Below are positions 52,149 to 61,282 of a stretch of 64,000 bases of DNA, in pieces. Positions within the stretch are counted from its first letter, which is position 1. Every line of letters begins with the position of its first letter. Origin of the DNA: Enterococcus sp. MMGLQ5-1 (GTDB taxonomy: Bacteria; Bacillota; Bacilli; Lactobacillales; Streptococcaceae). A program made the translations under genes and the position numbers. Under the pieces are notes generated by a model. The model saw nothing but the letters and a program-made list of their open reading frames with translations, ran no database searches and was not told the origin of the DNA. The stretch lies in NCBI RefSeq assembly GCF_013155265.1, contig NZ_JABJXU010000002.1, forward strand, positions 1-64,000. The letters are read 5' to 3'.

Positions 52149-52907
52149 ATGTTGAATTTTGAACAGCAGGTTAGAAGCCATTATAAAGAGTTAACTACAA
52201 ATGAACTTGAGATGGTACAGTTTATCATTTTAAATAAAGAGAAGGTCGTCAATTTTTCGATTGTTGAGCTCGGAGAAGCCCTGCTTTCTTCTAAAAGCTC
52301 AGTTCTAAGGCTTGCCAAAAAGGTTGGATTTCAAGGGTTTTCAGAGCTAAAATTTGCACTAAGGAAATCAATTCAAGAGGCGATAATTGAACCAGAGGAT
52401 TTGGTTAGTAAGCTAAGGTCGGATATTGATCGAACATTTCATATTGTGAATCAAACTAATTTAACTCCATTATTAATGCAAATTAAAAAAGCCAGACTTG
52501 TTTTTCTTTTTGCAACTGGTTTTTCGCAAAATAATGCCTTAAAAGAATTTGGTAAGGATTTACTTGTTAGCGGTCGCAGTAATATGTTGATTAGTGGTGA
52601 AACGAATTTGGCAATTAGTGAAACCTTTATTACCAAAGATGATTTAGTGCTTATTGCTGGACTTTCTGGTGAGACGAGCGCACTTAAGGATATCATTCCT
52701 GCGTTGAAAATGAATAAAGTACCAATTGCGGCCATTACTGAGGTCGGTAAAAACTATTTACAAGACCATGCAGATTATAATTTATATTTTGAGTCAAGTC
52801 AGATTCCTAGTCAGCATAGTATGCATATGCAGGTGATGACTGGCTTAAATATTACTTTAGAAATTTTAGCCTTGAAATACTTTGAATACTCGACGTTTGA
52901 TGAATAA
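52149..52907 (+). CDS. RpiR/MurR-family regulator of the PTS operon
   Basis: 252 residues. N-terminal RpiR helix-turn-helix (SIVELGEALLSSKSSVLRLAKKVGFQGFSELKF), C-terminal SIS sugar-phosphate-binding domain (LVFLFATGFSQNNALKEFGKDL, then LVLIAGLSGETSALKDII). It probably senses the phosphosugar made by the adjacent PTS/glucosidase and controls that operon; this is inferred from position. Confidence 0.88.
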   Translation: MLNFEQQVRSHYKELTTNELEMVQFIILNKEKVVNFSIVELGEALLSSKSSVLRLAKKVGFQGFSELKFALRKSIQEAIIEPEDLVSKLRSDIDRTFHIVNQTNLTPLLMQIKKARLVFLFATGFSQNNALKEFGKDLLVSGRSNMLISGETNLAISETFITKDDLVLIAGLSGETSALKDIIPALKMNKVPIAAITEVGKNYLQDHADYNLYFESSQIPSQHSMHMQVMTGLNITLEILALKYFEYSTFDE

Positions 52908-52927
52908 TTTAAAATAACTAAACTAAA

Positions 52928-52963
52928 AAAATACCAGATTAATTTAATTAATCTGGTATTTAT
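52928..52963. terminator. Bidirectional terminator
   Basis: AAATACCAGATTAA pairs perfectly with TTAATCTGGTATTT around a TTTAA loop. Shared by the RpiR gene and the convergent GlsB-like gene. Confidence 0.88.
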
Positions 52964-52979
52964 AACATATGCTAATTAT

Positions 52980-53222
52980 TTACTTTTTACCAATGAAGAA
53001 TGAAACCACAGCAACTAGAATGACTGCACCAAGTATTGATGGAATCAACGCCATACCTGCTAAGCTTGGTCCCCATGAGCCAAATAGTGCTTGACCAACG
53101 GCAGAGCCGATTAAACCAGCAATGATATTCGCAATCCAGCCCATAGATTCACCCTTTTTAGTGATTGAGCCTGCAATTGCACCAATAATCGCACCTACTA
53201 TTAATGACCAAATCCATCCCAT
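52980..53222 (-). CDS. GlsB/YeaQ/YmgE family membrane protein
   Basis: 80 residues, AAGGAGGCATTTATA before the start. Glycine-rich hydrophobic: IWSLIVGAIIGAIAGSITKKGES, NIIAGLIGSAVGQALFG, then a third helix ending SFFIGKK. The GlsB/transglycosylase-associated family is stress-linked; GlsB accompanies Gls24 in enterococci. No Gls24/Asp23 gene is nearby here. Confidence 0.92.
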   Translation of the reverse strand: MGWIWSLIVGAIIGAIAGSITKKGESMGWIANIIAGLIGSAVGQALFGSWGPSLAGMALIPSILGAVILVAVVSFFIGKK

Positions 53223-53436
53223 TATAAATGCCTCCTTATAATTAAAAATATTATAATATCTTTGTTACTCACTAAGTATAGCAATAATAATTAAAAAAAT
53301 TAAATAATAAGTCTTTTGATAGTATTTAAATCATATAATATAGGATTAATCCTTTGATTTTGGATTAAAGGATTGTATTCACTCATTTTTTAAAGTATGC
53401 TTTTTTTAGAATAATATTTGAATGGAGCTGGGGCTA

Positions 53437-54270
53437 ATGGTGATAAACAAATATCAAGTGGCATTGATTCAAATCAATACTTCAGATCAACTTGCAGAGA
53501 ATTTAAAGATAATTGAATCCAAAATTCGTTATGCTGCATTGCAGGGAGCCAAACTGATTACAATGCCAGAAGTGGTCAATCTAATATCTGATAGTACAGA
53601 GCCGTACGCTGAAGACGAAACAGGGACAACCTATCAATTAATTTCCAGTTTGGCTAAAGAGCTCGGCGTTTTTATTCATGGTGGTAGCTGGTCAGAGCTG
53701 ATTCTAAACAGTAAGAAGCATTTTAATACTAGCTTTTTATTTGATGACCAGGGTGTTTGTATCGGCAAATATCGAAAAATACATACCTTTGATATTGTTG
53801 ATCCACTTGGGAAGACTTACCGTGAAAGTGATAGTGTTGAAAGCGGCAATGAAATAGCTGTGATTGATACAAAGCTAGGCAAGCTAGGCATGGCAATCTG
53901 CTATGATTTAAGATTTCCCGAATTATACCGTTTAATGGCCTTACAGGGTGCCGACTTGATTCTTAATCCAGCAAATTTCACCATGATGACTGGTAAGGAT
54001 CATTGGGAGCCATTATTAAAAGCGAGAGCAATTGAAAATGGCGTGTATATGGTCGCGGCTAATCAATTTGGACAAAATAAACGAATGCTAGCCTATGGTA
54101 ACAGTATGGTTATTAATCCATGGGGGCAGGTAATTGCGCGTGCAGATGATCAGCCTGAGGTTTTATTTGCAACCATTGATTTTGATTTTTTGAAGGCTGT
54201 CAGAGCAAGAATGCAGACTCTGGAAAATCGGCGTCATCTGGTCTACCGGCTTGATGAAACTGGTAAGTAG
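53437..54270 (+). CDS. Carbon-nitrogen hydrolase (omega-amidase / nitrilase family)
   Basis: 277 residues from ATG 53437 (GGAG about 9 bases upstream); the frame can be extended to 53422 but without a ribosome site. Nitrilase triad: Glu in ITMPEVVNL, Lys in GKYRKIHTFDI, Cys in AICYDLRFPELYR. Pattern and length resemble Nit2-type omega-amidases, which deaminate 2-oxoglutaramate or 2-oxosuccinamate. It stands 64 bases before the bceR-like gene; a functional link is not evident. Confidence 0.88.
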   Translation: MVINKYQVALIQINTSDQLAENLKIIESKIRYAALQGAKLITMPEVVNLISDSTEPYAEDETGTTYQLISSLAKELGVFIHGGSWSELILNSKKHFNTSFLFDDQGVCIGKYRKIHTFDIVDPLGKTYRESDSVESGNEIAVIDTKLGKLGMAICYDLRFPELYRLMALQGADLILNPANFTMMTGKDHWEPLLKARAIENGVYMVAANQFGQNKRMLAYGNSMVINPWGQVIARADDQPEVLFATIDFDFLKAVRARMQTLENRRHLVYRLDETGK

Positions 54271-54334
54271 TAGCGTCCTTTAACGCTTATTTTAATCCTA
54301 AGGTTGGACGATTTAATAATAAAGAGAAGTGGGT

Positions 54335-55015
54335 ATGAAATTGAAAAGAATTTTAATTATTGAGGACGATAATAAAATTGTGGGATTATTAATTAAAATT
54401 TTCGAACAGTGGCAGTTTGAGGCTAAAGGAATTGAAGAATTTAATCAGATATTGAGCGAATTCAATTTATATCAACCAGATTTAGTCTTAATGGATATCA
54501 AGCTACCCTTCAATAATGGCTTTTATTGGACACAGGAAATTCGGAAAAGCTCAACTGTCCCGATTATTTTTATCTCGAGCAGTGATGATCACATGAATAT
54601 GGTTATGGCGATGAATTTAGGAGCCGATGACTATATTGCTAAACCCTTTGATAGTGAAGTTTTGGTTGCTAAGATACAAGCGTTATTGAGAAGAACCTAT
54701 CAATTTCCAATAGCTGATTCACATATTTTAAATATTGGTGAAGTAGCACTTAATACTGAAACAGGAGAGCTCTCAAATGGTGATTTAAAGGTTGGTTTGA
54801 GCAAGAATGAGACGATGATTTTGAAGGCTTTAATTCAACAAGCAGGGCATGTTGTAACCAATAATACGCTAATTGAGAAGCTATGGGAGGGCGGCGATTT
54901 TGTTGATTCTAACATTTTAGCTGTTAATATTTCAAGATTAAGAAAAAAAGCAGCAGCTGTTCAAATGAAACCAATTGAGAATAAAAAGGGGAAGGGGTAT
55001 TTTATTGAATCCTAA
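54335..55015 (+). CDS. BceR-like OmpR-family response regulator
   Basis: 226 residues from ATG 54335. Receiver domain with acidic pocket IIEDD (10-12) and phospho-Asp54 in LVLMDIKLP, followed by DDYIAKPFD; C-terminal winged helix with LSKNETMILKALIQ and NISRLRKKAA. Probably controls the neighbouring YxeA-BceAB operon, which has a TTACA-N4-TGTAA operator. The kinase gene starts inside its 3' end. Confidence 0.9.
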   Translation: MKLKRILIIEDDNKIVGLLIKIFEQWQFEAKGIEEFNQILSEFNLYQPDLVLMDIKLPFNNGFYWTQEIRKSSTVPIIFISSSDDHMNMVMAMNLGADDYIAKPFDSEVLVAKIQALLRRTYQFPIADSHILNIGEVALNTETGELSNGDLKVGLSKNETMILKALIQQAGHVVTNNTLIEKLWEGGDFVDSNILAVNISRLRKKAAAVQMKPIENKKGKGYFIES

Positions 55016-55970
55016 AAAAAAGCTCCTTTTGGCTTATTTGCAAAGCGTTCGTTTTTTCTTGACCTGCTATTTGATTATGTTTTTATTACTACTCTTTACC
55101 TTTAAAATCGAGGGCTTACCCTTAAATGCCCTAAAGGATTTTTTTGGCTTAAGCCTGCTGATAGTGATTATTTTTCTTGCTTTTAGGCTAAAAGCACTTA
55201 TCAAAGGCTTGCGACAGTTGGCACAGTTTAATGCTGAATCACTAAGCAATAGCTTACCTAAAAGTACAATGCTTGAAGCTAGCTATGCAGAATTAGTGAA
55301 TCAATTACAGCAAACGATTTTTGATTTGAAGGCCGAAAAACGTAATGAAAGTGTTGCGTTGCTAGAATTGGTTGAGTTGTGGAGTCATCAGATGAAGGTG
55401 CCGCTTTCGGCAGTTAAGCTAATGAATGAGACAGGCGAATTTACTGATTTAGATTTAGAAATTGCTGAAATGCTTCATTATTTGAATTTGATGTTAAATA
55501 TCATTCGTTTAAAGCAGTCATCTACTGACTACTACTTTGAACCCTTTGATTTAACTGAATTAATCTCTGAAAGTATTAAAAAATATGCACGCTTTTTTAT
55601 TGCTAAAAATTTACGTGTTGATTTGAAATCCTTCAAGCATGATTTAATAACGGATCGTAAATGGTTCCAGTTTGCCTTCGAGCAGATATTGTATAATGCG
55701 GTTAAATATACTGAAAAGGGTAAGATTACAATTGATTTTAAAAATAATACTCTAACGGTAACAGACACAGGCATTGGTATTTCATCGCAGGATTTACCAC
55801 GTATTTTTGAGGCTGGTTATACAGGGTATAATGGGCATATGACGGAAAAGTCAAGTGGTCTTGGCTTAAGTCAGACGAAACAGGTATTAGAGAATTTAAA
55901 TTTTAATATTTCGATTACTTCAGAGGTAGGTGTAGGTACTCAAATAAAAATTCAGTCCATTCATGATTAA
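55005..55970 (+). CDS. BceS-like intramembrane-sensing histidine kinase
   Basis: 321 residues from TTG 55005 (AAGGGG 7 bases upstream), overlapping the regulator gene by 11 bases. Two membrane helices near the N-terminus with almost no external loop, then WSHQMKVPLSAVKL with the phospho-His in the SHQMKxP form typical of bacitracin-sensing kinases, an N box EQILYNAVKYT and G box DTGIGI / GLGLSQTK. Such kinases sense peptide stress through the BceAB transporter. Confidence 0.92.
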   Translation: MNPKKKLLLAYLQSVRFFLTCYLIMFLLLLFTFKIEGLPLNALKDFFGLSLLIVIIFLAFRLKALIKGLRQLAQFNAESLSNSLPKSTMLEASYAELVNQLQQTIFDLKAEKRNESVALLELVELWSHQMKVPLSAVKLMNETGEFTDLDLEIAEMLHYLNLMLNIIRLKQSSTDYYFEPFDLTELISESIKKYARFFIAKNLRVDLKSFKHDLITDRKWFQFAFEQILYNAVKYTEKGKITIDFKNNTLTVTDTGIGISSQDLPRIFEAGYTGYNGHMTEKSSGLGLSQTKQVLENLNFNISITSEVGVGTQIKIQSIHD

Positions 55971-55986
55971 TGAATGGACTGAATTT

Positions 55987-57960
55987 TTATTTTCTTTCGA
56001 CAATTTGGTAGTAGACCTTACTGGTTAATTGATAAACGATAAAGTAAAGGATAACAATACACATTATTGTAATGGCAATTACCCAGTAGAGAGTACCTGT
56101 AATTTGAACACCGAAAAGCTTAAGTAGCTCAATGATGATTGGTAGAGAAACTAGAAAATGAATAACGGCAACACTCACTGGCAAAAAGAAGACTAGAGAA
56201 ACCTGTCGACGAATTGCCTGCCATACCTCTTGCTTACTTAATCCGACTTTTTGCATAATTTCAAAACGCTTTTGATCTTCTAGTCCAGCACTGACTTGCT
56301 TGTAGTAAATGATAATACTAGTCGCGAGAATAAAGCTTATACCTAGTAAAATGCCGATAAATAGAAAGCCGCCGAAAAAGGCATTTAGTCCCTTTTGGGT
56401 TTCATCCTTAGTTTCAATGCTAATATTACTTTCATTAGCAGCCTTGACTAAATTTTTGATTGCGTTAGGCTTACCCTTTAAATCTGCATAAATGGTTTGA
56501 TTTTGCTGGCTTGGATTTACCTTTTCACCGCTAAAATAATAAAAACCATCAGTAATCGCTGGATAAAGGCTTTCGTCACTAAAGAAAATGATCATCTCCG
56601 GAAAAACGAATTGGATACTCGTCTTTGGGAAGCCTTTTATTTCATTTAAATTTTGAACGACCTTAAATTTTTTACCATTAATGCTAATGGTTTTCAGATT
56701 ATTCTTATTACGGTAATTATAAATTAAAACTTCATTTGAATTTAGTTTAATACTTTTATCCGCTAAATCATTATAGTTAGCAATGGTTGAGGCAGAAAAT
56801 GCGTAAACACCATTTGTAGCTGAGTTTTTTGCCAAGTGCTCAATTGTACCATCATTTCTTAGTACACCTGTAAATTGTAGTACACCCTTTAGCATTGCTG
56901 GTTTTTCAATTTTAACTTGATTTTTTTCTGCTAAATGATTTAGCGTTGACATTAAAGCCTCGTCTTGCGCATCAGGCCGATCAAGCTCAAAATTAGATAT
57001 TTGAGCATTTTTCGGAAATAAGTCATCTATTCGCTGGTCCATACCAAAGTAAAGTGCTGATGATGACATTACCGTTACTAGTGTCATTGTCATTAAAATC
57101 GCAATACTTGCCAAGCCAACTGCGTTTTGTTTCATTCTAAATAGCATACTTGAAACTTGAATAAAGTTTTTAGGCTGGTAATAGCTCGGCCTTTTTTTTC
57201 GCCACTTGAAATAGGCAACGATACCGAAAATAAATAATAGGTAGGTTCCGAAGATAACGAGAATAACCGCTACGAAAAACAGCATCAGGGCACTAATTGG
57301 ATTATTAATTGTAATGGCAATATAATAAGCAGCAGCGATACAAGCGATACCGAGAAGTGAAAGTATCCATCGTGCTTTGGGTTCTTTTTCGCCAATTTCT
57401 TTTTGGCGTAATAATGTCTGAATTTTTTTAAAATGGATAGAAAAAATATCCTTTAATAATAGGCATAAAAAGATTAAGCCATAAATAATAACTGTGCTGA
57501 TAATGGCTTTGCTACTGATTTGTAGGGAAAAATCACTACCTTTTAGTAAATTAACAAGAATCATTAGCATCAGTTTACCCAAAAATAATGAGAGAATTGT
57601 ACCGATAACCATCGTTATTGAAAAAATTACTAGACTTGCATAAGTAATAATCTTGCTAATATCTCTTTTCTTCATGCCTAGAATTAAAAAGAGTCCAATT
57701 TCTTTTTGTTCTGAGTTAAACCAAAATTGATGTGTGTAGTTAGCGAAGATAAAGGCAAAGATAATTAAAACGATTTTGCCTAAAGAGAGCAGCATCATAA
57801 TTGAGCTTGCCCCTTGGAGTGTTTTAATACTCGGTGAAAGAATTAATAATTCGATTGTCATTGATAGTACAACCATGACAATTAAACTAATTAAATAGGG
57901 CAGTAAGTCCTTTTTCCCTCGTTTTAGGTGATCAATTGCAAGGCGCCATAAATAGCTCAT
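55987..57960 (-). CDS. BceB-like peptide-resistance ABC permease
   Basis: 657 residues. FtsX-type permease with about ten membrane helices and a large external domain between helices 7 and 8 (about residues 310-520), the BceB layout. NSEQKEIGLFLILGMKKRDISKII is the conserved N-terminal FtsX motif. Together with BceA it confers resistance to cell-wall-targeting peptides such as bacitracin and acts as co-sensor for BceS. Overlaps bceA by four bases; convergent to the kinase gene, 16 bases apart. Confidence 0.92.
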   Translation of the reverse strand: MSYLWRLAIDHLKRGKKDLLPYLISLIVMVVLSMTIELLILSPSIKTLQGASSIMMLLSLGKIVLIIFAFIFANYTHQFWFNSEQKEIGLFLILGMKKRDISKIITYASLVIFSITMVIGTILSLFLGKLMLMILVNLLKGSDFSLQISSKAIISTVIIYGLIFLCLLLKDIFSIHFKKIQTLLRQKEIGEKEPKARWILSLLGIACIAAAYYIAITINNPISALMLFFVAVILVIFGTYLLFIFGIVAYFKWRKKRPSYYQPKNFIQVSSMLFRMKQNAVGLASIAILMTMTLVTVMSSSALYFGMDQRIDDLFPKNAQISNFELDRPDAQDEALMSTLNHLAEKNQVKIEKPAMLKGVLQFTGVLRNDGTIEHLAKNSATNGVYAFSASTIANYNDLADKSIKLNSNEVLIYNYRNKNNLKTISINGKKFKVVQNLNEIKGFPKTSIQFVFPEMIIFFSDESLYPAITDGFYYFSGEKVNPSQQNQTIYADLKGKPNAIKNLVKAANESNISIETKDETQKGLNAFFGGFLFIGILLGISFILATSIIIYYKQVSAGLEDQKRFEIMQKVGLSKQEVWQAIRRQVSLVFFLPVSVAVIHFLVSLPIIIELLKLFGVQITGTLYWVIAITIMCIVILYFIVYQLTSKVYYQIVERK

Positions 57961-58718
57961 TCATGATCACCTCCATATAAACTAGTCATTACCTGATTGA
58001 TTTCTACTAAAAATTCATTTGCACTATAATTACCACGATAAAGCTGATGATATATTTTACCATCCTTAATAAATAGGACACGTGAAGATTCACTTGCAGC
58101 AAAAACGGAGTGACTAACCATCAAAATCGATTGTCCAGCTTCGTTAACCTTTTGAAATAGTTTCATTAGAACTTTGGCATTTTTACTATCCAAGGCAGCG
58201 GTTGGTTCATCTGCTAGAATGATTTCTGGCTTGGTGATTAATGCTCTGGCCACAGCGATTCGTTGCTTTTGCCCACCAGATAACTCGTAGGGAAACTTTT
58301 CAAGTAGCGTTTTTATTTCTAAAGTTCTGCTTAGATTTTCTAAACGTGTAAGCATCACCTGTTTAGACTCTTTTCTTAAAACGAGTGGTAAAAGAATATT
58401 ATCCTTGGCATTGAAGGTTTCAATTAAGTTGAAATCCTGAAAAACAAAGCCTAAATGCTCTCTTCTAAAATTGGAAAGCTGATTTTCATTCATCTTGGAA
58501 AATTCAGTATCATTAAGCGTAATCTTACCAGAGGTTGGTGTTTCCAAGGTTGCTAAAATATTTAATAAGGTGCTTTTACCTGCCCCGCTCTCACCCATAA
58601 TGGTCACAAACTCACCAGTTGACATTTCAAAATCAATATCCTTTAAAGCTGTGGTTTTTTGACCACCTAATTTTTGCTGATAAATTTTTTCAATATGATT
58701 GACTTTTAAAAAACTCAT
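57957..58718 (-). CDS. BceA-like peptide-resistance ABC ATPase
   Basis: 253 residues. Walker A GESGAGKST, Q-loop VFQDFNLIET, signature LSGGQKQRIAVARAL, Walker B IILADEPTAALDS, switch His MVSHSVFAA. MacB/BceA-type ATPase. Second gene of the minus-strand operon behind the YxeA-like gene (11 bases). Confidence 0.94.
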   Translation of the reverse strand: MSFLKVNHIEKIYQQKLGGQKTTALKDIDFEMSTGEFVTIMGESGAGKSTLLNILATLETPTSGKITLNDTEFSKMNENQLSNFRREHLGFVFQDFNLIETFNAKDNILLPLVLRKESKQVMLTRLENLSRTLEIKTLLEKFPYELSGGQKQRIAVARALITKPEIILADEPTAALDSKNAKVLMKLFQKVNEAGQSILMVSHSVFAASESSRVLFIKDGKIYHQLYRGNYSANEFLVEINQVMTSLYGGDHE

Positions 58719-58729
58719 TTTTTATCTCC

Positions 58730-59098
58730 TTATTTCATTTTTTTTACAATGTTTTGAGGTATTTCATTTCTACTAATTATTTGCGTTGACATTTGGATTT
58801 TACGAAAATTATTCCATTCGATTTTCAAATAATCACCGACTTGATAAGGCTGCTGGTGGTTGTCTTCATCTTTAAATCTCGATTCACTGATTTCGATTAC
58901 TTTTGCTTCAGAATCATTTGGCAGATAGGCTGATAACTCATAGATATAACTATTGAAGGTTTCATCTCGCCCAATTTTTGGTTCCTCAGTAACCTGTGCA
59001 TAAACAATTTGACTACCATTATATATTTTAAAATAAAATAATAAGCCAACGCTAACTAAAATTAATAAACCGATAAATAGTTTAATTGCCTTTTTCAT
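58730..59098 (-). CDS. YxeA-family secreted/membrane-anchored protein (DUF1093)
   Basis: 122 residues. One N-terminal membrane segment (about 5-25), then an external beta domain with IVYAQVTEEPKIGRDE, FNSYIYELSAYLPND and YLKIEWNNFRKI, typical of YxeA/DUF1093. These small proteins often accompany Bce-type transporters. First gene of the YxeA-BceAB operon, with a candidate BceR operator upstream. Confidence 0.85.
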   Translation of the reverse strand: MKKAIKLFIGLLILVSVGLLFYFKIYNGSQIVYAQVTEEPKIGRDETFNSYIYELSAYLPNDSEAKVIEISESRFKDEDNHQQPYQVGDYLKIEWNNFRKIQMSTQIISRNEIPQNIVKKMK

Positions 59099-59122
59099 AC
59101 GCTCACTCCAATCTATGCTTAA

Positions 59123-59189
59123 ATTATAGCTTGACTTAAAGCAGGATTGCTACTTACAAAGCACTCACATAAGCTTACAAAATTGTAAG
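59123..59189 (-). promoter_or_regulatory. Promoter and BceR-like operator of the YxeA-BceAB operon
   Basis: CTTACAAAATTGTAAG at 59174-59189 contains TTACA-AAAT-TGTAA, matching the TNACA-N4-TGTAA sites reported for BceR-type regulators. On the minus strand a TATAAT -10 box lies at 59123-59128, about 50 bases downstream of the operator, as in activated Bce promoters. Confidence 0.7.
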
Positions 59190-59350
59190 TATCCATATTG
59201 CTTATTGAAATCAAGCAATTGATAGGCTGAAGATTATAGCTATCCGTGATTCAATTTATACAAAGAGATGCTATAATTAATTTAGATTATTAATTATAGT
59301 ATATGCCAAATAATAATCCTGCAGTGTATTTTAATGTGGAGGGGGATTTT

Positions 59351-60295
59351 ATGAAAATGAAAATTTTGTTTCTACTACAAATGAATCAAACGGAGCAAGA
59401 GATAATTATTAAGCAGCATCAGCAATGTCATTTTATTTTTAAGAAAAAAACAGCTTTAACACAAGTAGAAATTGAATCAGCAGATGTTATCATTGGTAAT
59501 CCACCGATTAATTTATTAAATTCAAAGCTAAGGAAGCTGAAATGGTTACAGCTAAGTAGTGCCGGTTTTAATGAATATTTAGCGGCAAATGTTTTACCAG
59601 CTCAAACCTTATTGAGTAATGCCCGAGGTGCTTTTGGTTTAACGGTTGCTGAGCATGCCATTGCGTTAATACTAGCTCTAATGCGAAAATTGGATTTATA
59701 TTTCAATAATCAAGGAAAGCATCTCTGGCAGGGTGAGGGCAGTATTAAGTCAATTTATGGTGCTAAAATTGGAGTCGTTGGCTTGGGCAATATTGGTAAT
59801 ACCTTAGCAGAAAAATTGCAGCTGCTTGGTGCAGAAGTTATCGGGATCGACAATCAGCATCGGCAGAATCCATCATTTTTTTCAAAAATCTATCAACAAA
59901 AGGATTTGAAAACGGCCTTTGCTGAGCTAGATGTTTTAGTTTTATGTCTGCCCTCGACTGCTGATAATTATCATTTTATTAATCAGGAAACACTCAGCTA
60001 TTTAAAATCAGATGCTTTTTTAATCAATGTTAGCCGAGGGAGCTTAGTTAATGCCAGAGCCCTTAAGAAAGCCTTGGACAATCAATTACTTGCCGGTGCA
60101 GCCTTAGATGTTTTTGAGGAGGAGCCTTTACCAGCAGATGATCCACTTTGGGAAACGGAACGTTTAATTATTACACCACACGCAGCTGGCGGGTTTACTC
60201 TACCTGCAACTAAAGTATTTGCACTAAAAATTATTAATAAAAATATAGAATTATTTATGAATGATAAAAAATTAATTAATTTGATTAATAGGTGA
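59351..60295 (+). CDS. D-2-hydroxyacid dehydrogenase
   Basis: 314 residues from ATG 59351 (GGAGGGGG upstream); an in-frame ATG at 59303 lacks a site. Rossmann motif VVGLGNIGNTLA, catalytic Arg in INVSRGSLVNA, Glu in DVFEEEPLP and His in TPHAAGG are all present. NAD(P)-dependent reduction of a 2-oxoacid or oxidation of its D-hydroxy form; substrate not predictable. TATAAT at 59272-59277 is its likely -10 box. Confidence 0.9.
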   Translation: MKMKILFLLQMNQTEQEIIIKQHQQCHFIFKKKTALTQVEIESADVIIGNPPINLLNSKLRKLKWLQLSSAGFNEYLAANVLPAQTLLSNARGAFGLTVAEHAIALILALMRKLDLYFNNQGKHLWQGEGSIKSIYGAKIGVVGLGNIGNTLAEKLQLLGAEVIGIDNQHRQNPSFFSKIYQQKDLKTAFAELDVLVLCLPSTADNYHFINQETLSYLKSDAFLINVSRGSLVNARALKKALDNQLLAGAALDVFEEEPLPADDPLWETERLIITPHAAGGFTLPATKVFALKIINKNIELFMNDKKLINLINR

Positions 60296-60347
60296 GTTCA
60301 ATTTTTTGTTTTTCAAGCTAAAAATTTATAGAAATGTGGTGATACTT

Positions 60348-61001
60348 GTGACAACTAAACTTGTCATTTTTGATATGGATGGTTTATTAATAGATTCCGA
60401 GCGAATTTATCGGGCAGGGTGGCTTGAGGTATTTCAAAATAATGGCATTCAAATTGCTGAAACAACGATTGCGAGCTGGCAAGGTCAGAGCTGGCTACAA
60501 ACGGCTAAAGCGATTGCCAAAAGAGGGCTTGATGTATCGAAGCTGCAAGTCGAACGCGAAAATTATATCAATAAGCAGTTATACTCGGGCAATATAAAGC
60601 CGAAGCCCTATGCTCTTGAAATGATTGAATATTTAAAGGACCAGCAAATTAAAATTGGGCTTGCAACCTCAACGAATAAGGCGCGTGCGACCAAAATGTT
60701 AAATTATTTAGAGCTATTTGCGGCAATCGATTATCCTTGCTATGGCGATGAGGTCATTCACCATAAGCCGGCACCAGAGGTCTATTTGAAGGTTTTAAAA
60801 AAAGCTGATGTTTCTGCGAGCTCAGCGCTTGCCTGTGAAGATTCCATTCAAGGTGCTACGGCTGCAATTAATTCAGCAATTAATGTTGTCTTGATACCGG
60901 ATAGTAGTGCAATAAAAAAACTAGATACCTCAAGTATTGATAGTTCTCAATTTTTTCATCAGGCTGAGAATTTATCACAGCTCAAACAATTTGTTTCTTA
61001 A
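60348..61001 (+). CDS. HAD-superfamily phosphatase/phosphomutase (subclass IA)
   Basis: 217 residues from GTG 60348 (GGTGAT upstream). HAD motif I FDMDGLLIDSE with nucleophile Asp and acid Asp, motif II LATSTNKARA, Lys in VIHHKPAPEVYLK, motif IV CEDSIQGATAA. The beta-phosphoglucomutase/phosphatase-like cap lies between motifs I and II. Substrate unknown. Follows the hydroxyacid dehydrogenase by 52 bases. Confidence 0.88.
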   Translation: MTTKLVIFDMDGLLIDSERIYRAGWLEVFQNNGIQIAETTIASWQGQSWLQTAKAIAKRGLDVSKLQVERENYINKQLYSGNIKPKPYALEMIEYLKDQQIKIGLATSTNKARATKMLNYLELFAAIDYPCYGDEVIHHKPAPEVYLKVLKKADVSASSALACEDSIQGATAAINSAINVVLIPDSSAIKKLDTSSIDSSQFFHQAENLSQLKQFVS

Positions 61002-61057
61002 GTTGAGTTTGTTATCATATTGTTATTGAAATAGGATATTAGAATAAGGAGTAGTGA

Positions 61058-61282
61058 ATGGTTTCACAGTTAGAAAAAGGGCAAATGCTTGAAACATTTT
61101 TATCATTAAGTCAGCTTACTAAGAAGGAATTAGCAGAAAAGCTAGCGATTGATGAGCCTGAAATACAAAAATTATTGGCTGGAGAAGTAGAGATTTCGCC
61201 AGAACTGGCATTGAAGCTTGAAAAAATTTTTGATGTACCAGCTGGATTATGGAATAAATTTGTCGAGAGATATTTGTCCTAG
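61058..61282 (+). CDS. Small HTH protein (HigA/XRE-like)
   Basis: 74 residues behind AATAAGGAGTAGTGA. A single helix-turn-helix (TKKELAEKLAIDEPEIQKLLAGEVEI, then PELALKLEKIFDVPAGLW) resembling HigA-type antitoxins. No toxin gene is beside it, so it is either an orphan antitoxin-like regulator or a stand-alone repressor. Confidence 0.8.
   Translation: MVSQLEKGQMLETFLSLSQLTKKELAEKLAIDEPEIQKLLAGEVEISPELALKLEKIFDVPAGLWNKFVERYLS

Noticed and set aside
61058-61282. HigBA toxin-antitoxin pair
   Set aside because: Only the HigA-like HTH protein is present; neither neighbour resembles a HigB/RelE toxin.
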